A stretch of 64,000 nucleotides of DNA from AC-69 sp035701505 (GCA_035701505.1 DASSSA010000133.1:25854-89853); one strand, 5' to 3'; counted from the first letter of the stretch, positions 32,926 through 42,114 are shown. Notes: generated by a model from the letters alone, not told the origin. Numbers and translations are program-made.

Positions 32926-34052
32926 CACTCGTCCTCCTCCTCCATCGCGATCCCCTCTTGAGGCAGCACCGCGAATGTGTGCTCCCAACGCCAAGAGAGC
33001 CTTACTCGCTCACCCGGAGAGGGTGCACGCTCGGCGCCCAGGTTCTGGACCCAGACGGTCAGCGTCGCTCCGCCCGGGCCCTCCACCTTGTACTGGTGGC
33101 TCACCCCGATGTAGGTGGACATCCGGAGCAGGCCGCTGACGGTGTTCAAGCCGGGGGCGGACGTCCTATCGCTTTCGGGTTCGATCGTGATCTTCTCCGG
33201 CCTGACCCCCACCTTCACCGAGGCCCCGGATCCGAACGGGGCTCGCTCGGAGGGCAGGTTGACGGCGTCCCCCCCGGCTAGCAGGACGGTCGAGGTCCCG
33301 TTCCTTTGTTCCTTGAGCTCTCCATCGAGGAGGTTCGATGCGCCGAGGAAGCTCGCGACGAACTCGGTCTGCGGGTTCTCATAGACGTCTTCAGGGGGCC
33401 CGATCTGTTCGGCCTTGCCGTGCCGCATGACGGCCAGGCGGTTCGACATGGTCATGGCCTCTTCCTGGTCGTGTGTGACGTAGATGAAGGTGATGCCGAC
33501 CTCCTCCTGGATCCGCTTCAGCTCGAGCTGCATCTGCTTGCGCAGCTTGAGGTCCAGGGCCCCCAGGGGCTCGTCGAGGAGGAGCACCTTGGGCCGGTTG
33601 ACCAACGCGCGGGCCAAGGCCACCCGCTGCTGCTGGCCCCCGGACATCTGGCCCGGCTTGCGCCGGTCGAAGCCAACCAGGTCCACGAGCCCGAGCGATT
33701 CCCTTACCCGTCGCTCGATCTCGGACTTGTCCACCTTCCTGCGGCGAAGGCCGAAGGCGACGTTCTCGAACACGTTGTAGTGGGGGAACAGGGCGTAGGA
33801 CTGGAACACGGTGTTGACGTCGCGCCGGTACGGCGGCAGGTCCGTGACGTCGCGGCCGCCCAGGTAGATCGTTCCTCGGGTGGGGTCATCGAAGCCACCG
33901 ATCATTCGAAGCGTCGTGGTCTTCCCGCACCCCGACGGCCCGAGCATGCTGAAGAACTCCCCCTCCTCGATGTCGAGGGAGAGATCGTCCACAGCGAGTG
34001 TTTCACCGAACGTCTTGGTGACGCGTTCGAGGCGAATGTCGACCTCGGGCAT
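32925..34052 (-). CDS. potA: Polyamine ABC transporter ATPase PotA-like
   Basis: 375 aa from the ATG at 34052, just after GGGAGGGGG. The Walker A is MLGPSGCGKTTTLRMIGG, Q-loop VFQSYALFPH, signature MSGGQQQRVALARALV, Walker B VLLLDEPLGALD and H-loop YVTHDQEEA. The C-terminal ~130 residues form the TOBE regulatory domain (VKVGVRPEKITIEPES). It powers polyamine import and heads the operon potA-D-B-C. Confidence 0.95.
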   Translation of the reverse strand: MPEVDIRLERVTKTFGETLAVDDLSLDIEEGEFFSMLGPSGCGKTTTLRMIGGFDDPTRGTIYLGGRDVTDLPPYRRDVNTVFQSYALFPHYNVFENVAFGLRRRKVDKSEIERRVRESLGLVDLVGFDRRKPGQMSGGQQQRVALARALVNRPKVLLLDEPLGALDLKLRKQMQLELKRIQEEVGITFIYVTHDQEEAMTMSNRLAVMRHGKAEQIGPPEDVYENPQTEFVASFLGASNLLDGELKEQRNGTSTVLLAGGDAVNLPSERAPFGSGASVKVGVRPEKITIEPESDRTSAPGLNTVSGLLRMSTYIGVSHQYKVEGPGGATLTVWVQNLGAERAPSPGERVRLSWRWEHTFAVLPQEGIAMEEEDE

Positions 34053-34148
34053 CCCCCTCCCCTCTCGGAGTCGCCCCGGGCCGCGATTATCCCCTAGGGC
34101 GCCCGCCATTATCACCCCAAGCACCCTCGGCGCGCCCCCCGGGCCGAG

Positions 34149-35125
34149 CTAGGGGCGCTCCGGCCGAGCCGGTCCTCCCGACCGGCGGAGGGCCATCCCG
34201 GACAGGACCTCGAGCACGACCCGGTGTCCGAGCAGGGCGGTGATCCCCGCGGGGTCGAACGGCGGCGAGACCTCGACCACCTCGATGCCGGCCAGGGGCA
34301 CGGTTGAGGCGATCCGCCGCACGGCCGGAGAAGCTCGCGGGCATGGAGGCCGCCGGGCTCGGGCGTTCCGGTCCCCGGAGCGAACGCCGGATCGCAGACG
34401 TCGATGTCCACAGAGAGGAATACGTGCGGCAGGCCCACCACGTGCTGCAAGACCTCGTCCACGACCGGCTCGACGCCACGAGCGTAGATGTCGTCCATCA
34501 GGTACCACCGGAAGCCTTGCGAACGGGCCCATTCGAAATCCGACGGCGGCGGCCAGTAACCGCGCAGGCCGACCTGAACGATGTGCTCGCCGGACAGCGA
34601 TCCCTCCTCGACGAGCAGGCGCAGTGGGGTCCCGTGACTCAGCCGGGGCTCCTCGTACGCGTCGTCGGCGTGCGCGTCGAAGTGGATCAGCCCCACGGGC
34701 TCCGGGTGCAACCGCTCGGCGACCGCGCCGACGTCGGGATGGGCGATGGAGTGATCGCCCCCCAGGACGATCGGCACGGTCCCGGCGCCGAGGATCGCCG
34801 CGACCGACTCTCGGATGGCCCGATGGCTGAGTTCGGGGTACCCCGGGACGACCTCGTCGCCGTGGTCAACCACCGTCAGGGTCTCGAAAGGGTCCACCCC
34901 GACGTCCATGTTCTGCCGGGAGGTTCCCCACAGGTAGTCGGCGTTCCTGATGGCCAGGGGCCCCAACCTTGCCCCGGGGCGGTTCGTGACCAGCTCGTCG
35001 GTCGGGGCTCCCAGGATCGCGACGTCGGCCCCGGCCAGCTCCTCGGCCTCCAGGACCAATGGCAGCTGCGCGAACGTTCCTCCCCGGCCGTAGGGCGGTT
35101 CCCCCGGCCGGTGGACCCGGGTCAC
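34149..35125 (-). pseudogene. speB: Agmatinase-like gene with a frameshift
   Basis: A ureohydrolase reads in one frame from a GTG at 35125 (AGGGGG before it) to GGLHARELLR near 34327, then continues in a shifted frame as AVRRIASTVPLAGIEVVEVS to a stop at 34149. Metal-binding motifs are intact: GGDHSIAHP, HFDAHADDAYE and SVDIDVCDPAFAPGTGTPEP. The break fits loss of one G in CGGCCGTG, where CGGGCCGTG would restore the frame. Agmatinase makes putrescine and urea from agmatine. It lies just upstream of the polyamine transporter. It may be a real pseudogene, a recoded gene or a sequencing error. Confidence 0.8.
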
Positions 35126-35136
35126 GGACCGCCCCC

Positions 35137-36339
35137 TTACCCGCGCCGTTCGGCCTCGGGGGCCTTGGTCCCCCGGACCGTCCGGGTAGCCGCATGCCGG
35201 CTGGCCCTGCGTGCCGCCCACCCATTCCGCCGTGGCTGGCGTCGGGGGTCACTTCCCCTCGGGGCTCGGTCGCGGATCAACCTTGGCAACACGGCGGCGG
35301 CCGTGACGGCCACGATCACGATCCCGCCGACCACCAGCCGTCCGTTGATGAAGGCCACCGCCAGCGCGCACATCGAGATGAGCGCGCTCCAGACGTACAT
35401 GAGCAGCACGGCCTCGCGGTGGGAATGGCCGATGTCGAGCAGGCGGTGGTGGATGTGCTGTTTGTCGGCGTGGGTGATGCCGAGCCCCTTCCGCATGCGC
35501 CGGATGATCGCGAGCAATACATCGAGGAACGGGACGGCCAGCACCAGCAGCGGGACGGCGATGGGGATGGCCAGCGCGGCGAAGTCCCCCCGGCTGGGCC
35601 CATCCGCATCGCGGCCCACGCCGGAGATGGTCGCCACCCCCAGCATCAGCCCGAGCAGCATGGCCCCCGAGTCCCCCATGAAGATCTTGGCCGGATGGAA
35701 GTTCCATGGGAGGAACCCGAGGGCGGAGCCCGCGACGACCGCCGAGATCAACGCTGCGGTCGAGGGGTCCGCTCCGCCCCCCGTCCTGTACATGTAGACG
35801 AAAAACGCGACCGCGGCGATCGCCACCATCCCCGCAGCGAGGCCGTCGAGCCCGTCGATCAGATTCACCGCGTTCATCATGGCCACCAACCACAACACCG
35901 TGAGCGGCACCGCGAGGTCGGGCGACAGCACGAGGATGCCCTGTCCGGGAAAATAGAAGTACAGGAACTGGACGCCGAACAGCACCAGCAGGCCCGCTCC
36001 AAGGATCTGGCCGGCCAGCTTGCCCAGGACGGAGACCCCTCGCGTGTCGTCTAGCAGGCCCACTCCGAGGATCACCAGTCCCGCCACGATCGCAGCGTCG
36101 GGATCGGACGTCGTCTCGTGCAGGCCGGACAGGAACGGGAGGACGCGAGACAGGCCGAGGCCCACCGCGAGGCCGACGAAGATCGCGATGCCACCAGCGG
36201 TCGGGGTGGGCTTGGGGTGCACCTTGCGGTCGGACGGGGGATCGATCCAACCGAGCCGAAGGGACAGCCTTCGGATCGCCGGGGTGGTGACGAACGTCGC
36301 GACGAGGCTGGCCGCGAAGACAACGAGGTAAGGGACCAC
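35137..36339 (-). CDS. wecA: MraY/WecA-family glycosyl-1-phosphate transferase
   Basis: 400 aa from a GTG at 36339; an ATG at 36375 would place the start inside a hairpin. About ten or eleven membrane helices. It has the family motifs DRKVHPKPTPTAGGIAIF, GLLDDTRGVS, MMNAVNLIDGLDGLAAG and NFHPAKIFMGDSGAMLLG; HIHHRLLDIGHSHREAVLL near the end is the WecA-type HIHH loop. It transfers a sugar-1-phosphate to undecaprenyl phosphate to begin a cell-wall polymer such as arabinogalactan or teichoic acid. The C-terminal ~45 residues are basic and polar. The position upstream of the atp operon matches Mycobacterium. Confidence 0.88.
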   Translation of the reverse strand: MVPYLVVFAASLVATFVTTPAIRRLSLRLGWIDPPSDRKVHPKPTPTAGGIAIFVGLAVGLGLSRVLPFLSGLHETTSDPDAAIVAGLVILGVGLLDDTRGVSVLGKLAGQILGAGLLVLFGVQFLYFYFPGQGILVLSPDLAVPLTVLWLVAMMNAVNLIDGLDGLAAGMVAIAAVAFFVYMYRTGGGADPSTAALISAVVAGSALGFLPWNFHPAKIFMGDSGAMLLGLMLGVATISGVGRDADGPSRGDFAALAIPIAVPLLVLAVPFLDVLLAIIRRMRKGLGITHADKQHIHHRLLDIGHSHREAVLLMYVWSALISMCALAVAFINGRLVVGGIVIVAVTAAAVLPRLIRDRAPRGSDPRRQPRRNGWAARRASRHAATRTVRGTKAPEAERRG

Positions 36340-36343
36340 GTCG

Positions 36344-36380
36344 CGGTGATGGTACCCCCGCGAGCGGGGGACCATCGCCG
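36344..36380 (-). terminator. Long hairpin between glyA and wecA
   Basis: An almost perfect stem of about 16 bp (GATGGT-A-CCCCCG against CGGGGGACCATC, extended outward with one G-T pair) starts three bases after the glyA stop and ends five bases before the wecA GTG. No T-tract. It could terminate or attenuate transcription, or hide the wecA start. Confidence 0.5.
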
Positions 36381-36382
36381 CC

Positions 36383-37654
36383 TCAACCGGGGTAGACCGG
36401 GAACCGCGCCACCAGGTCGCTGACGCGGGCCCGGCAGGCCGAGCGGACGCGCTCGTCGTCGGGATGGCGAAGGACCTCGCCGAGGATGCCGGCGACCTCC
36501 TTCATCTCCGGCTCGTCCATTCCCAGCGTGGCCGGGCCCGGCGTTCCGACCCGAATGCCCGAGGGCTTCGCTGGGGGCGACGGATCGAATGGGATCGCGT
36601 TCTTGTTCAGGGCGATGCCGATGCCCTCGCTCGCGGATTCCGCTTCCGCGCCGCCGATCGACAACGGACGAAGGTCGGCCAGGACGAGATGGGAATCGGT
36701 CCCCCCCGAGACGATCCGGATCCCCTCGTCGGCCATACCCCCGGCCAGTGCCCGGGCCGAGCGGACGGTCCGCGCCGCGTAGTCGGCGAACTCCGGCGTG
36801 GTGGCCTCTCGAAGGGCCACCGCTTTGGCGGCGATGAGGTTCTCGAGCGGGCCCCCCTGCATCATGGGGAACACCGCGCGGTCGATGGCCTTCGCGTGCT
36901 CCTCGCGGCACACGATGATCGCCCCCCGGGGGCCACGGAGCGTCTTGTGCGTGGTGAAGGTCACCACGTCGGCATGCGGCACGGGGTTGGGGTAGGCGCC
37001 CCCGGCCACGAGGCCGATGAAGTGCGACGCGTCGACCCAGAACAGGGCTCCCACCTCGTCTGCGATCCGGCGGAACCCGGCGAAGTCGATCACTCGTGGA
37101 TAGGCGGTGAACCCGGCCAGGATGATCTTCGGCCGATACTCCAACGCGAGATCCCTGATGCGATCGAGGTCCAGGAGCTCGGTCTGCGGGTCCACCTCGT
37201 AGGGCACGAAGGTGAACCACATCCCCGAGACGTTGACGGGCGACCCGTGGGTCAGGTGCCCGCCGTGCGACAGCTTCAGGGCCAGGACCTTCTCGTCCGA
37301 CAGCGGACGGAGGAACGCGCCGAACACGGCCAGATTCGCTTGCGCCCCCGCGTGGGGCTGGACGTTCACGTGCTCCGCGCCGAACAGGTCCTTCGTCCGC
37401 TCGATGGCCAGCGTCTCGGAGACGTCGACGAACTCGCACCCGCCGTAGTACCGGCGCCCCGGATATCCCTCCGCGTACTTGTTGTTCATCGTGGACGCCA
37501 TGGCCGCCAGCACGGCGGGGCTCGCGTAATTCTCCGAGGCGATCAACCTCAGCGTGGTGCGTTCCCTGTTCAGCTCGTCCGCGATGGCCGCGGCGACCTC
37601 GGGGTCCGTGCGCCGCAGTGCTTCCCACTCGGCCACGAAGCCATCGTGGGTCAC
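36383..37654 (-). CDS. glyA: Serine hydroxymethyltransferase
   Basis: 423 aa. It converts serine and THF to glycine and 5,10-methylene-THF, supplying one-carbon units. The N-terminus has LIASENYASPAV and YAEGYPGRRYYGGCEFVD; the PLP lysine is in VVTFTTHKTLRGPRG near 230. All key motifs are intact. Its ATG overlaps the rpiB stop (ATGA). Confidence 0.97.
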   Translation of the reverse strand: MTHDGFVAEWEALRRTDPEVAAAIADELNRERTTLRLIASENYASPAVLAAMASTMNNKYAEGYPGRRYYGGCEFVDVSETLAIERTKDLFGAEHVNVQPHAGAQANLAVFGAFLRPLSDEKVLALKLSHGGHLTHGSPVNVSGMWFTFVPYEVDPQTELLDLDRIRDLALEYRPKIILAGFTAYPRVIDFAGFRRIADEVGALFWVDASHFIGLVAGGAYPNPVPHADVVTFTTHKTLRGPRGAIIVCREEHAKAIDRAVFPMMQGGPLENLIAAKAVALREATTPEFADYAARTVRSARALAGGMADEGIRIVSGGTDSHLVLADLRPLSIGGAEAESASEGIGIALNKNAIPFDPSPPAKPSGIRVGTPGPATLGMDEPEMKEVAGILGEVLRHPDDERVRSACRARVSDLVARFPVYPG

Positions 37655-38097
37655 AGTTCACCTCGCTCGATCATCGAGATCTCCTCCAGCCGGTTCACGT
37701 GGCGTCCTCCCTCGAACGGAGTGGCCAGCCACAGCTCCATGATCTCCCGGGCCAGCGTGGGGGCGACGATCCGGGCGCCCATCGACAGGACGTTCGCGTC
37801 GTTGTGCTGGCGGGACAGCCGGGCCGTGTACAGGTCGTTGCCCAGCGCCGCCCGGACACCCTGCACTTTGTTCGCCGTCATCTGCTCTCCCTGTCCCGAA
37901 CCCCCGAGCACGATCCCGCGCTCGGACCTTCCCTCGGCGACCGCACGGGCCACCTTCACGCAGAACAGTGGGTAATCCACAGGCTCCTCGGAGTCCGTCC
38001 CGAGGTCCGCCACCTCGTGCCCCAACTCCTTCAGCACCTGCTTCAGCTCCTCCTTGAGGGGGAAACCGGCGTGGTCCGAGCCGATGGCGATCCGCAT
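37651..38097 (-). CDS. rpiB: Ribose-5-phosphate isomerase B
   Basis: 148 aa from the ATG at 38097. MRIAIGSDHAGFPLKEELK is the RpiB N-terminus. The active-site loop reads GGSGQGEQMTANK, the actinobacterial form that lacks the E. coli cysteine and uses a glutamate instead. HNDANVLSMGARIV is the late signature. It interconverts ribulose- and ribose-5-phosphate; allose-6-phosphate isomerase is an alternative. Confidence 0.95.
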   Translation of the reverse strand: MRIAIGSDHAGFPLKEELKQVLKELGHEVADLGTDSEEPVDYPLFCVKVARAVAEGRSERGIVLGGSGQGEQMTANKVQGVRAALGNDLYTARLSRQHNDANVLSMGARIVAPTLAREIMELWLATPFEGGRHVNRLEEISMIERGEL

Positions 38098-38101
38098 GGG
38101 T

Positions 38102-38695
38102 TCAGCCCACCCGCCTCGATGCGACGGAGAGGCCGCCGTACAGACCGTTCGCCAGCCGCTCGCACAGATCCTCCAACTCGGCGGCCACCGCTCGGTACCC
38201 CTGGATGGAGAGCCCCAATGGATCGATGACGTCGTCTTCTTCCCGGATGGCCGGCGATCCCGCGCGACGCCGGTGGGCATCGGCCACCGCGCCCGCAAGG
38301 CCCGCGTCCGGAGGAGTGGTGTCCACCGGGCGTCGGCCGGTCGCCTCGACGAGGCGAACCAGCTCCTTCAACGTGAACGTCCTAGTCTCCGCCTCCGGGA
38401 CGAGCGCCTGAACGTCCTCGCGATGCTCCGCACCCATCCCGACGATCACGACGGCATCGCGGATGTCCTCGGGGCGGAGACGGCGCGCCGAGTGACCCGA
38501 GACGTCCACCCCGAGCTCCGCGGCCGCCTCCACCGCCTCGGGCATGGCGGGTGCGCCGTCGCGAGCGATCGTGCCCGCGGAACCGATAGACGGCGTGCGG
38601 TCAGCGAGGCGGCGTTCGAGGGCCGAGCGCAGCAGTGCCTCTGCCATCGGGGAGCGGCAGATGTTGCCGGTGCATACCAGGAGGACCTGAGGCAT
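38102..38695 (-). CDS. Low-molecular-weight protein tyrosine phosphatase
   Basis: 197 aa from the ATG at 38695. The P-loop C8-TGNIC-R14 followed by SPMAEALLR is the LMW phosphatase signature; it starts 12 bases into the protein as normal. The late DPLGLS segment may hold the general-acid aspartate. At ~200 residues it is longer than the usual 150-160, with an insertion around 115-150. It may dephosphorylate polysaccharide-export kinases or arginine phosphate; not decidable here. rpiB starts four bases downstream. Confidence 0.88.
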   Translation of the reverse strand: MPQVLLVCTGNICRSPMAEALLRSALERRLADRTPSIGSAGTIARDGAPAMPEAVEAAAELGVDVSGHSARRLRPEDIRDAVVIVGMGAEHREDVQALVPEAETRTFTLKELVRLVEATGRRPVDTTPPDAGLAGAVADAHRRRAGSPAIREEDDVIDPLGLSIQGYRAVAAELEDLCERLANGLYGGLSVASRRVG

Positions 38696-38756
38696 GGGAT
38701 CGAGCCGGGAGTCTAGCATCGGCCCTCGGCCCGACCGCGGGCCGATGCCACGCGCC

Positions 38757-39377
38757 TCAGGACTCGAGCGCCTCGAGGAGGTCGGCCTCACCGAGCGAGC
38801 CGGTCCGAAGAACGCGGAGCCGCCCGTCGGTGGCGTCCACCACGGTCGAGGGGTTCCCCACGAGCGGCTCGTCCTGGCACAGGTACACGGCCACGCGCGC
38901 GCCGAAGGCGCGCGCGAGGCCGTCGCACTCTCGGGGGGTCGGGTGGCCGCTCCGGTTGGCGCTCGTGACCGCGAGCGGACCGGTGATCGCCAGCACCGCG
39001 AGCGCGAGCGGGTGATGCGGGACCCGAAGCCCGATGGTTCGCGTTTCGCTGCCAAGGTCCCAGGGGCGGCTGGCCTCGGTCCGGGGAAGGACCAGGGTCA
39101 ACGGACCGGGCCAGAATCTCGCCGCGAGCGCGGCGGCCCGCTCGTCGAACGCCGCGATCTCTCGAGCCGCGGCCGACGAGGGCACGAGCACGGCGATCGC
39201 CAGGTCACGCGGGCGGCCCTTGGCGTCGAACAACGTTCCGGTTGCCGCCGGATCGTCGGCCCTGGTCCCGATCCCGTACACCGTGTCCGTGGGGATGACG
39301 ATGAGCCGCCCGTTCAGCGCGGCGGCGGCGGCGTCACCGATGGGGTCGCTCACCGCATGTCCCCGCAACGCCGGCAT
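38757..39377 (-). CDS. tsaC: Threonylcarbamoyl-AMP synthase (TsaC/YrdC)
   Basis: 206 aa. It makes threonylcarbamoyl-AMP from threonine, bicarbonate and ATP for the t6A37 tRNA modification. IVIPTDTVYGIG near 25-37, KGRPRDLAIAVLV, FWPGPLTLVLPR and LAVTSANRSGHPTP are the YrdC motifs. It lacks the C-terminal Sua5 domain. An internal GTG at 39353 (SDPIGDAA) may be the true start. It follows prmC as in Mycobacterium. Confidence 0.94.
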   Translation of the reverse strand: MPALRGHAVSDPIGDAAAAALNGRLIVIPTDTVYGIGTRADDPAATGTLFDAKGRPRDLAIAVLVPSSAAAREIAAFDERAAALAARFWPGPLTLVLPRTEASRPWDLGSETRTIGLRVPHHPLALAVLAITGPLAVTSANRSGHPTPRECDGLARAFGARVAVYLCQDEPLVGNPSTVVDATDGRLRVLRTGSLGEADLLEALES

Positions 39378-39380
39378 CGG

Positions 39381-40211
39381 TCACGGCCGGCGTCCCACGA
39401 CGACCCGATCGCGGCCCGCCAGGTCGGGCACGATCCGCACGTCCCCGTAGGAGCGCTCCATGACCTTCGCCACCTCAGGACCCTGTGCCGCGCCGATCTC
39501 GACCGCCAGCGCCCCGCCCGGGCGCAGCCATCGAATGGCCTCGGCGGCCAGCCGCTCGTGGAGTCGAGTCCCGCCGACGAGCGCCACGCGAGGATCCGCC
39601 CGGACCTCGGCCGGCAGGTCCTCGTATTCGACAGCGGTCACGTACGGCGGATTGCTCACCACGAGGTCCACCGCTCCGCGGAGCTCGATCGGCAGGGGCT
39701 CGAGCAGGTCGCCGCGGAGAACCGTGATGCTCGGGCAGAGGCGCGCCCCGTTCTCCCGGGCGAGCTCGACGGCTTGGGGTGACAGGTCGGTGGCGAAGAC
39801 CCTGGACCCCGGCCTTTCGTTCGCGATGGCCAGGGCCACGGCTCCCGTCCCCGTCCCCACGTCCACGACCACCGGCTCCCGTCGTTCACCGAGAAACTGC
39901 AGGGCCACGTCGACGAGCACCTCCGTCTCGGGCCGGGGGATGAACACGCCGGGGCGCACCGTCACCGTGATCCGGCGGAATGCCTGCTCGCCGGTGAGGT
40001 GTTGCAGCGGGGTCCCGGCGCACCGCTGGCAGACTGCCCGGCCGAACGTCCGAGCCTCGTTCATGGACAGGCCCTCGATCCGCGCGTACAGACCCGCCCG
40101 GTCCGTCGAGAGGACCGTCATCATCAGCGCCTCGGCGGCTTCCCGCGCGCCGTCGACGCCATGCCGCTCGAGGTAGGCCGTGGCCCGGGTCAGGACCTCG
40201 GACGGTCGCAT
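39381..40211 (-). CDS. prmC: Peptide chain release factor N5-glutamine methyltransferase PrmC
   Basis: 276 aa. It methylates the GGQ glutamine of release factors. The N-terminal helical domain is followed by a Rossmann methyltransferase with VVDVGTGTGAVALAIA, VFATDLSPQAVELARENG and the catalytic VVSNPPYVTAVEYEDLP. It lies four bases after the prfA stop, its substrate gene, a common arrangement. Confidence 0.96.
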   Translation of the reverse strand: MRPSEVLTRATAYLERHGVDGAREAAEALMMTVLSTDRAGLYARIEGLSMNEARTFGRAVCQRCAGTPLQHLTGEQAFRRITVTVRPGVFIPRPETEVLVDVALQFLGERREPVVVDVGTGTGAVALAIANERPGSRVFATDLSPQAVELARENGARLCPSITVLRGDLLEPLPIELRGAVDLVVSNPPYVTAVEYEDLPAEVRADPRVALVGGTRLHERLAAEAIRWLRPGGALAVEIGAAQGPEVAKVMERSYGDVRIVPDLAGRDRVVVGRRP

Positions 40212-40215
40212 CGGA

Positions 40216-41295
40216 TCACCCTCGCCCGTCGCCGCCGAGCTGCTCGGCTCGTTCCGCTGCCAGGAGCCCGTCGACGAACTCGTCGATGTCCCCCTCGAGG
40301 ACGTCGTGGAGCCGATGGGCGGTGAGCTTGATCCGATGGTCGGTCACCCGGTTCTCGGGGAAGTTGTACGTCCGGATCTTCTCGGCCCGTTCCCCCGTCC
40401 CCACCTGGGCCCGTCGTGCCGCGGCCTCCTTCTGCTGGGCCTCCTCCTGGGCACGGCTGAGGAGCCGGGCCCGCAGATACCGCATGGCCTTCTCCCGGTT
40501 CTGGAGCTGGGACCGCTCCTCCTGTGTCGCCACGACGATGCCGGTCGGCAGGTGGGTTATGCGAACGGCGGAGTCCGTCGTGTTCACGGACTGCCCGCCG
40601 GGGCCGGAGGAACGGTACACGTCGATCTTCAGGTCCTCGGGCCGGATCTGGAGGTCGACCTCCTCCGCCTCGGGGAGAACCGCCACCGTGGCCGTGGAGG
40701 TGTGGATCCGGCCTCCGGACTCGGTCACCGGGACGCGTTGGACCCGGTGAACGCCGGACTCGTGCTTCAGCCGTGAATAGGCACCCTTCCCCTTGACCTC
40801 CAGGACCAGCTCCTTGAACCCGCCGAGGTCCGAGGGCGAGGCCGACAGGACCTCGGTCTTCCACCCGTGCCGCTCGGCGAAGTGGCGGTACATCTCGAAC
40901 AGCTCACCGGCCCACAGAGCCGCTTCTTGCCCGCCCGCGCCGGCTCTGATCTCGACGATCACGTCCCGCTCGTCGTTCGGGTCCTTGGGGACGAGCAGCT
41001 GTTCCAGCAGGGCCTGGAGGGACGTCGCCTTGCTCTCGGCGGCCTCGGCCTCCTGCCGCAGGTACGCAGCCATCTCCGGATCCTGCTCCGAGGCGGCCAT
41101 GGCCCCGGCCTCTTCAGCCTGGCGCCGGGCGTCCTTGTATTCGCGGTACGGGCCGACGATCTCCCCCAGCTCGGCGAGGTCCTTGCCCAGCCGGCGCAAG
41201 CGGTCGCGATCGGCGACCACGTCGGGCGAGGCCATCTCCGCGGAGAGCTGGTCGTAGCGCTGCTCGACGTCCGACAGGCGTGCTTCGATATCCAT
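40216..41295 (-). CDS. prfA: Peptide chain release factor 1
   Basis: 359 aa. RF1 reads UAA and UAG. The recognition motif is the PxT type (RVPVTESGGRIHTST), and the hydrolysis motif GGQ is in SSGPGGQSVNTTDSAVR near 230. LHRQVQ-type ribosomal contacts follow (EERSQLQNREKAMRYLRARL). Length is standard. It stands 51 bases downstream of the DivIVA stop with a hairpin between them. Confidence 0.97.
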   Translation of the reverse strand: MDIEARLSDVEQRYDQLSAEMASPDVVADRDRLRRLGKDLAELGEIVGPYREYKDARRQAEEAGAMAASEQDPEMAAYLRQEAEAAESKATSLQALLEQLLVPKDPNDERDVIVEIRAGAGGQEAALWAGELFEMYRHFAERHGWKTEVLSASPSDLGGFKELVLEVKGKGAYSRLKHESGVHRVQRVPVTESGGRIHTSTATVAVLPEAEEVDLQIRPEDLKIDVYRSSGPGGQSVNTTDSAVRITHLPTGIVVATQEERSQLQNREKAMRYLRARLLSRAQEEAQQKEAAARRAQVGTGERAEKIRTYNFPENRVTDHRIKLTAHRLHDVLEGDIDEFVDGLLAAERAEQLGGDGRG

Positions 41296-41316
41296 GCACT
41301 CGATTATCCGAAACGG

Positions 41317-41344
41317 GAGGGGGCGGGCGGGCGCCCGCCCCCTC
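41317..41344 (-). terminator. Terminator hairpin after the DivIVA gene
   Basis: A perfect 12-bp stem (GAGGGGGCGGGC / GCCCGCCCCCTC, four-base loop) starts two bases after the DivIVA-like stop on the minus strand. The tail has GTTTCGG only. It should insulate the DivIVA gene from prfA. Confidence 0.65.
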
Positions 41345-41346
41345 GT

Positions 41347-42114
41347 TCAGTCGTCCTCGTCGTCCCAGCCGAGATCGAGGGGGGGGATCTCGGGGAACGT
41401 GAGGTCAACCGTCTCGGAGGACGTGAAGAGCTCTTCGGCCTGCCGCGGAGGCGGGCCATGCTGATCGGGCCCCTGCATGGTCGGCTCGGCCCAGCCGGCC
41501 CACGTGTCGGCGATGGGCGGGGGCCGACCCGGCTCGGCGTCCGGTATCTCCCGGACGTCGCCGCCTGCGTCACGGCGCTCGATGGTGTCTTCGAGCTCCT
41601 TGGCCACGCCGATCACGCGCTCCTGCATCTGCGACAGCTGCTGGACGAGTTCGTCACGCCGGGTGGACAGGCCGGCGATGGTCCGGTCGGCCCGCTCCCG
41701 GGCCCTTCGAAGGTGCCGCTCGGCCTCGGCTCGCGCTTCCTCCGCCCGGGTCTGGGCATCGAGCCGCACCCGGTCGGCTTCGGCGCGAGCCTCACGCAGG
41801 ACCCGGTCGGACTCCTGGCCGGCTTCCCGCTGGATCCGGGCCGCTTCCTGATCGGCCGACCGAAGCAGATCGCTCACCCGGCGGGCCAGCTTCTCGTACG
41901 GATCGCCCCTGGACGCCTGGGCCTGCTGGGCCGACTCGGCCTCCAGCCGAGCTTCCTTGACCATCGCCGCCATGTCCCCGACCTGCATGGCCAGCTGCTC
42001 CAGGTAATCGCGAACCTGGTCGGGGTCGTAGCCGCGTCGCGTGGTCACGAACTCGCGGCGGCGGATGTGTTCCGGCGTCAGCAGGACGGGGAGATCGAGC
42101 TCGGCCGGGGACAT
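41347..42114 (-). CDS. DivIVA-domain protein (Wag31-like)
   Basis: 255 aa. The N-terminal DivIVA domain is seen in LTPEHIRRREFVTTRRGYDPDQVRDYL (shown in parts), followed by a long coiled coil rich in Glu/Arg/Ala (ARAEADRVRLDAQTRAEEAR) and a Pro/Asp-rich tail ending in DDEDD. DivIVA proteins mark curved membrane at poles and septa in actinobacteria and recruit wall-synthesis proteins. The ribosome site AGGAGG lies just before the ATG. The gene is monocistronic. Confidence 0.85.
   Translation of the reverse strand: MSPAELDLPVLLTPEHIRRREFVTTRRGYDPDQVRDYLEQLAMQVGDMAAMVKEARLEAESAQQAQASRGDPYEKLARRVSDLLRSADQEAARIQREAGQESDRVLREARAEADRVRLDAQTRAEEARAEAERHLRRARERADRTIAGLSTRRDELVQQLSQMQERVIGVAKELEDTIERRDAGGDVREIPDAEPGRPPPIADTWAGWAEPTMQGPDQHGPPPRQAEELFTSSETVDLTFPEIPPLDLGWDDEDD

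Noticed and set aside
34149..34532. Separate small gene for the agmatinase C-terminus
   Set aside because: Its frame continues the agmatinase fold exactly at the point where the first frame loses it, so a frameshift is simpler than two genes.
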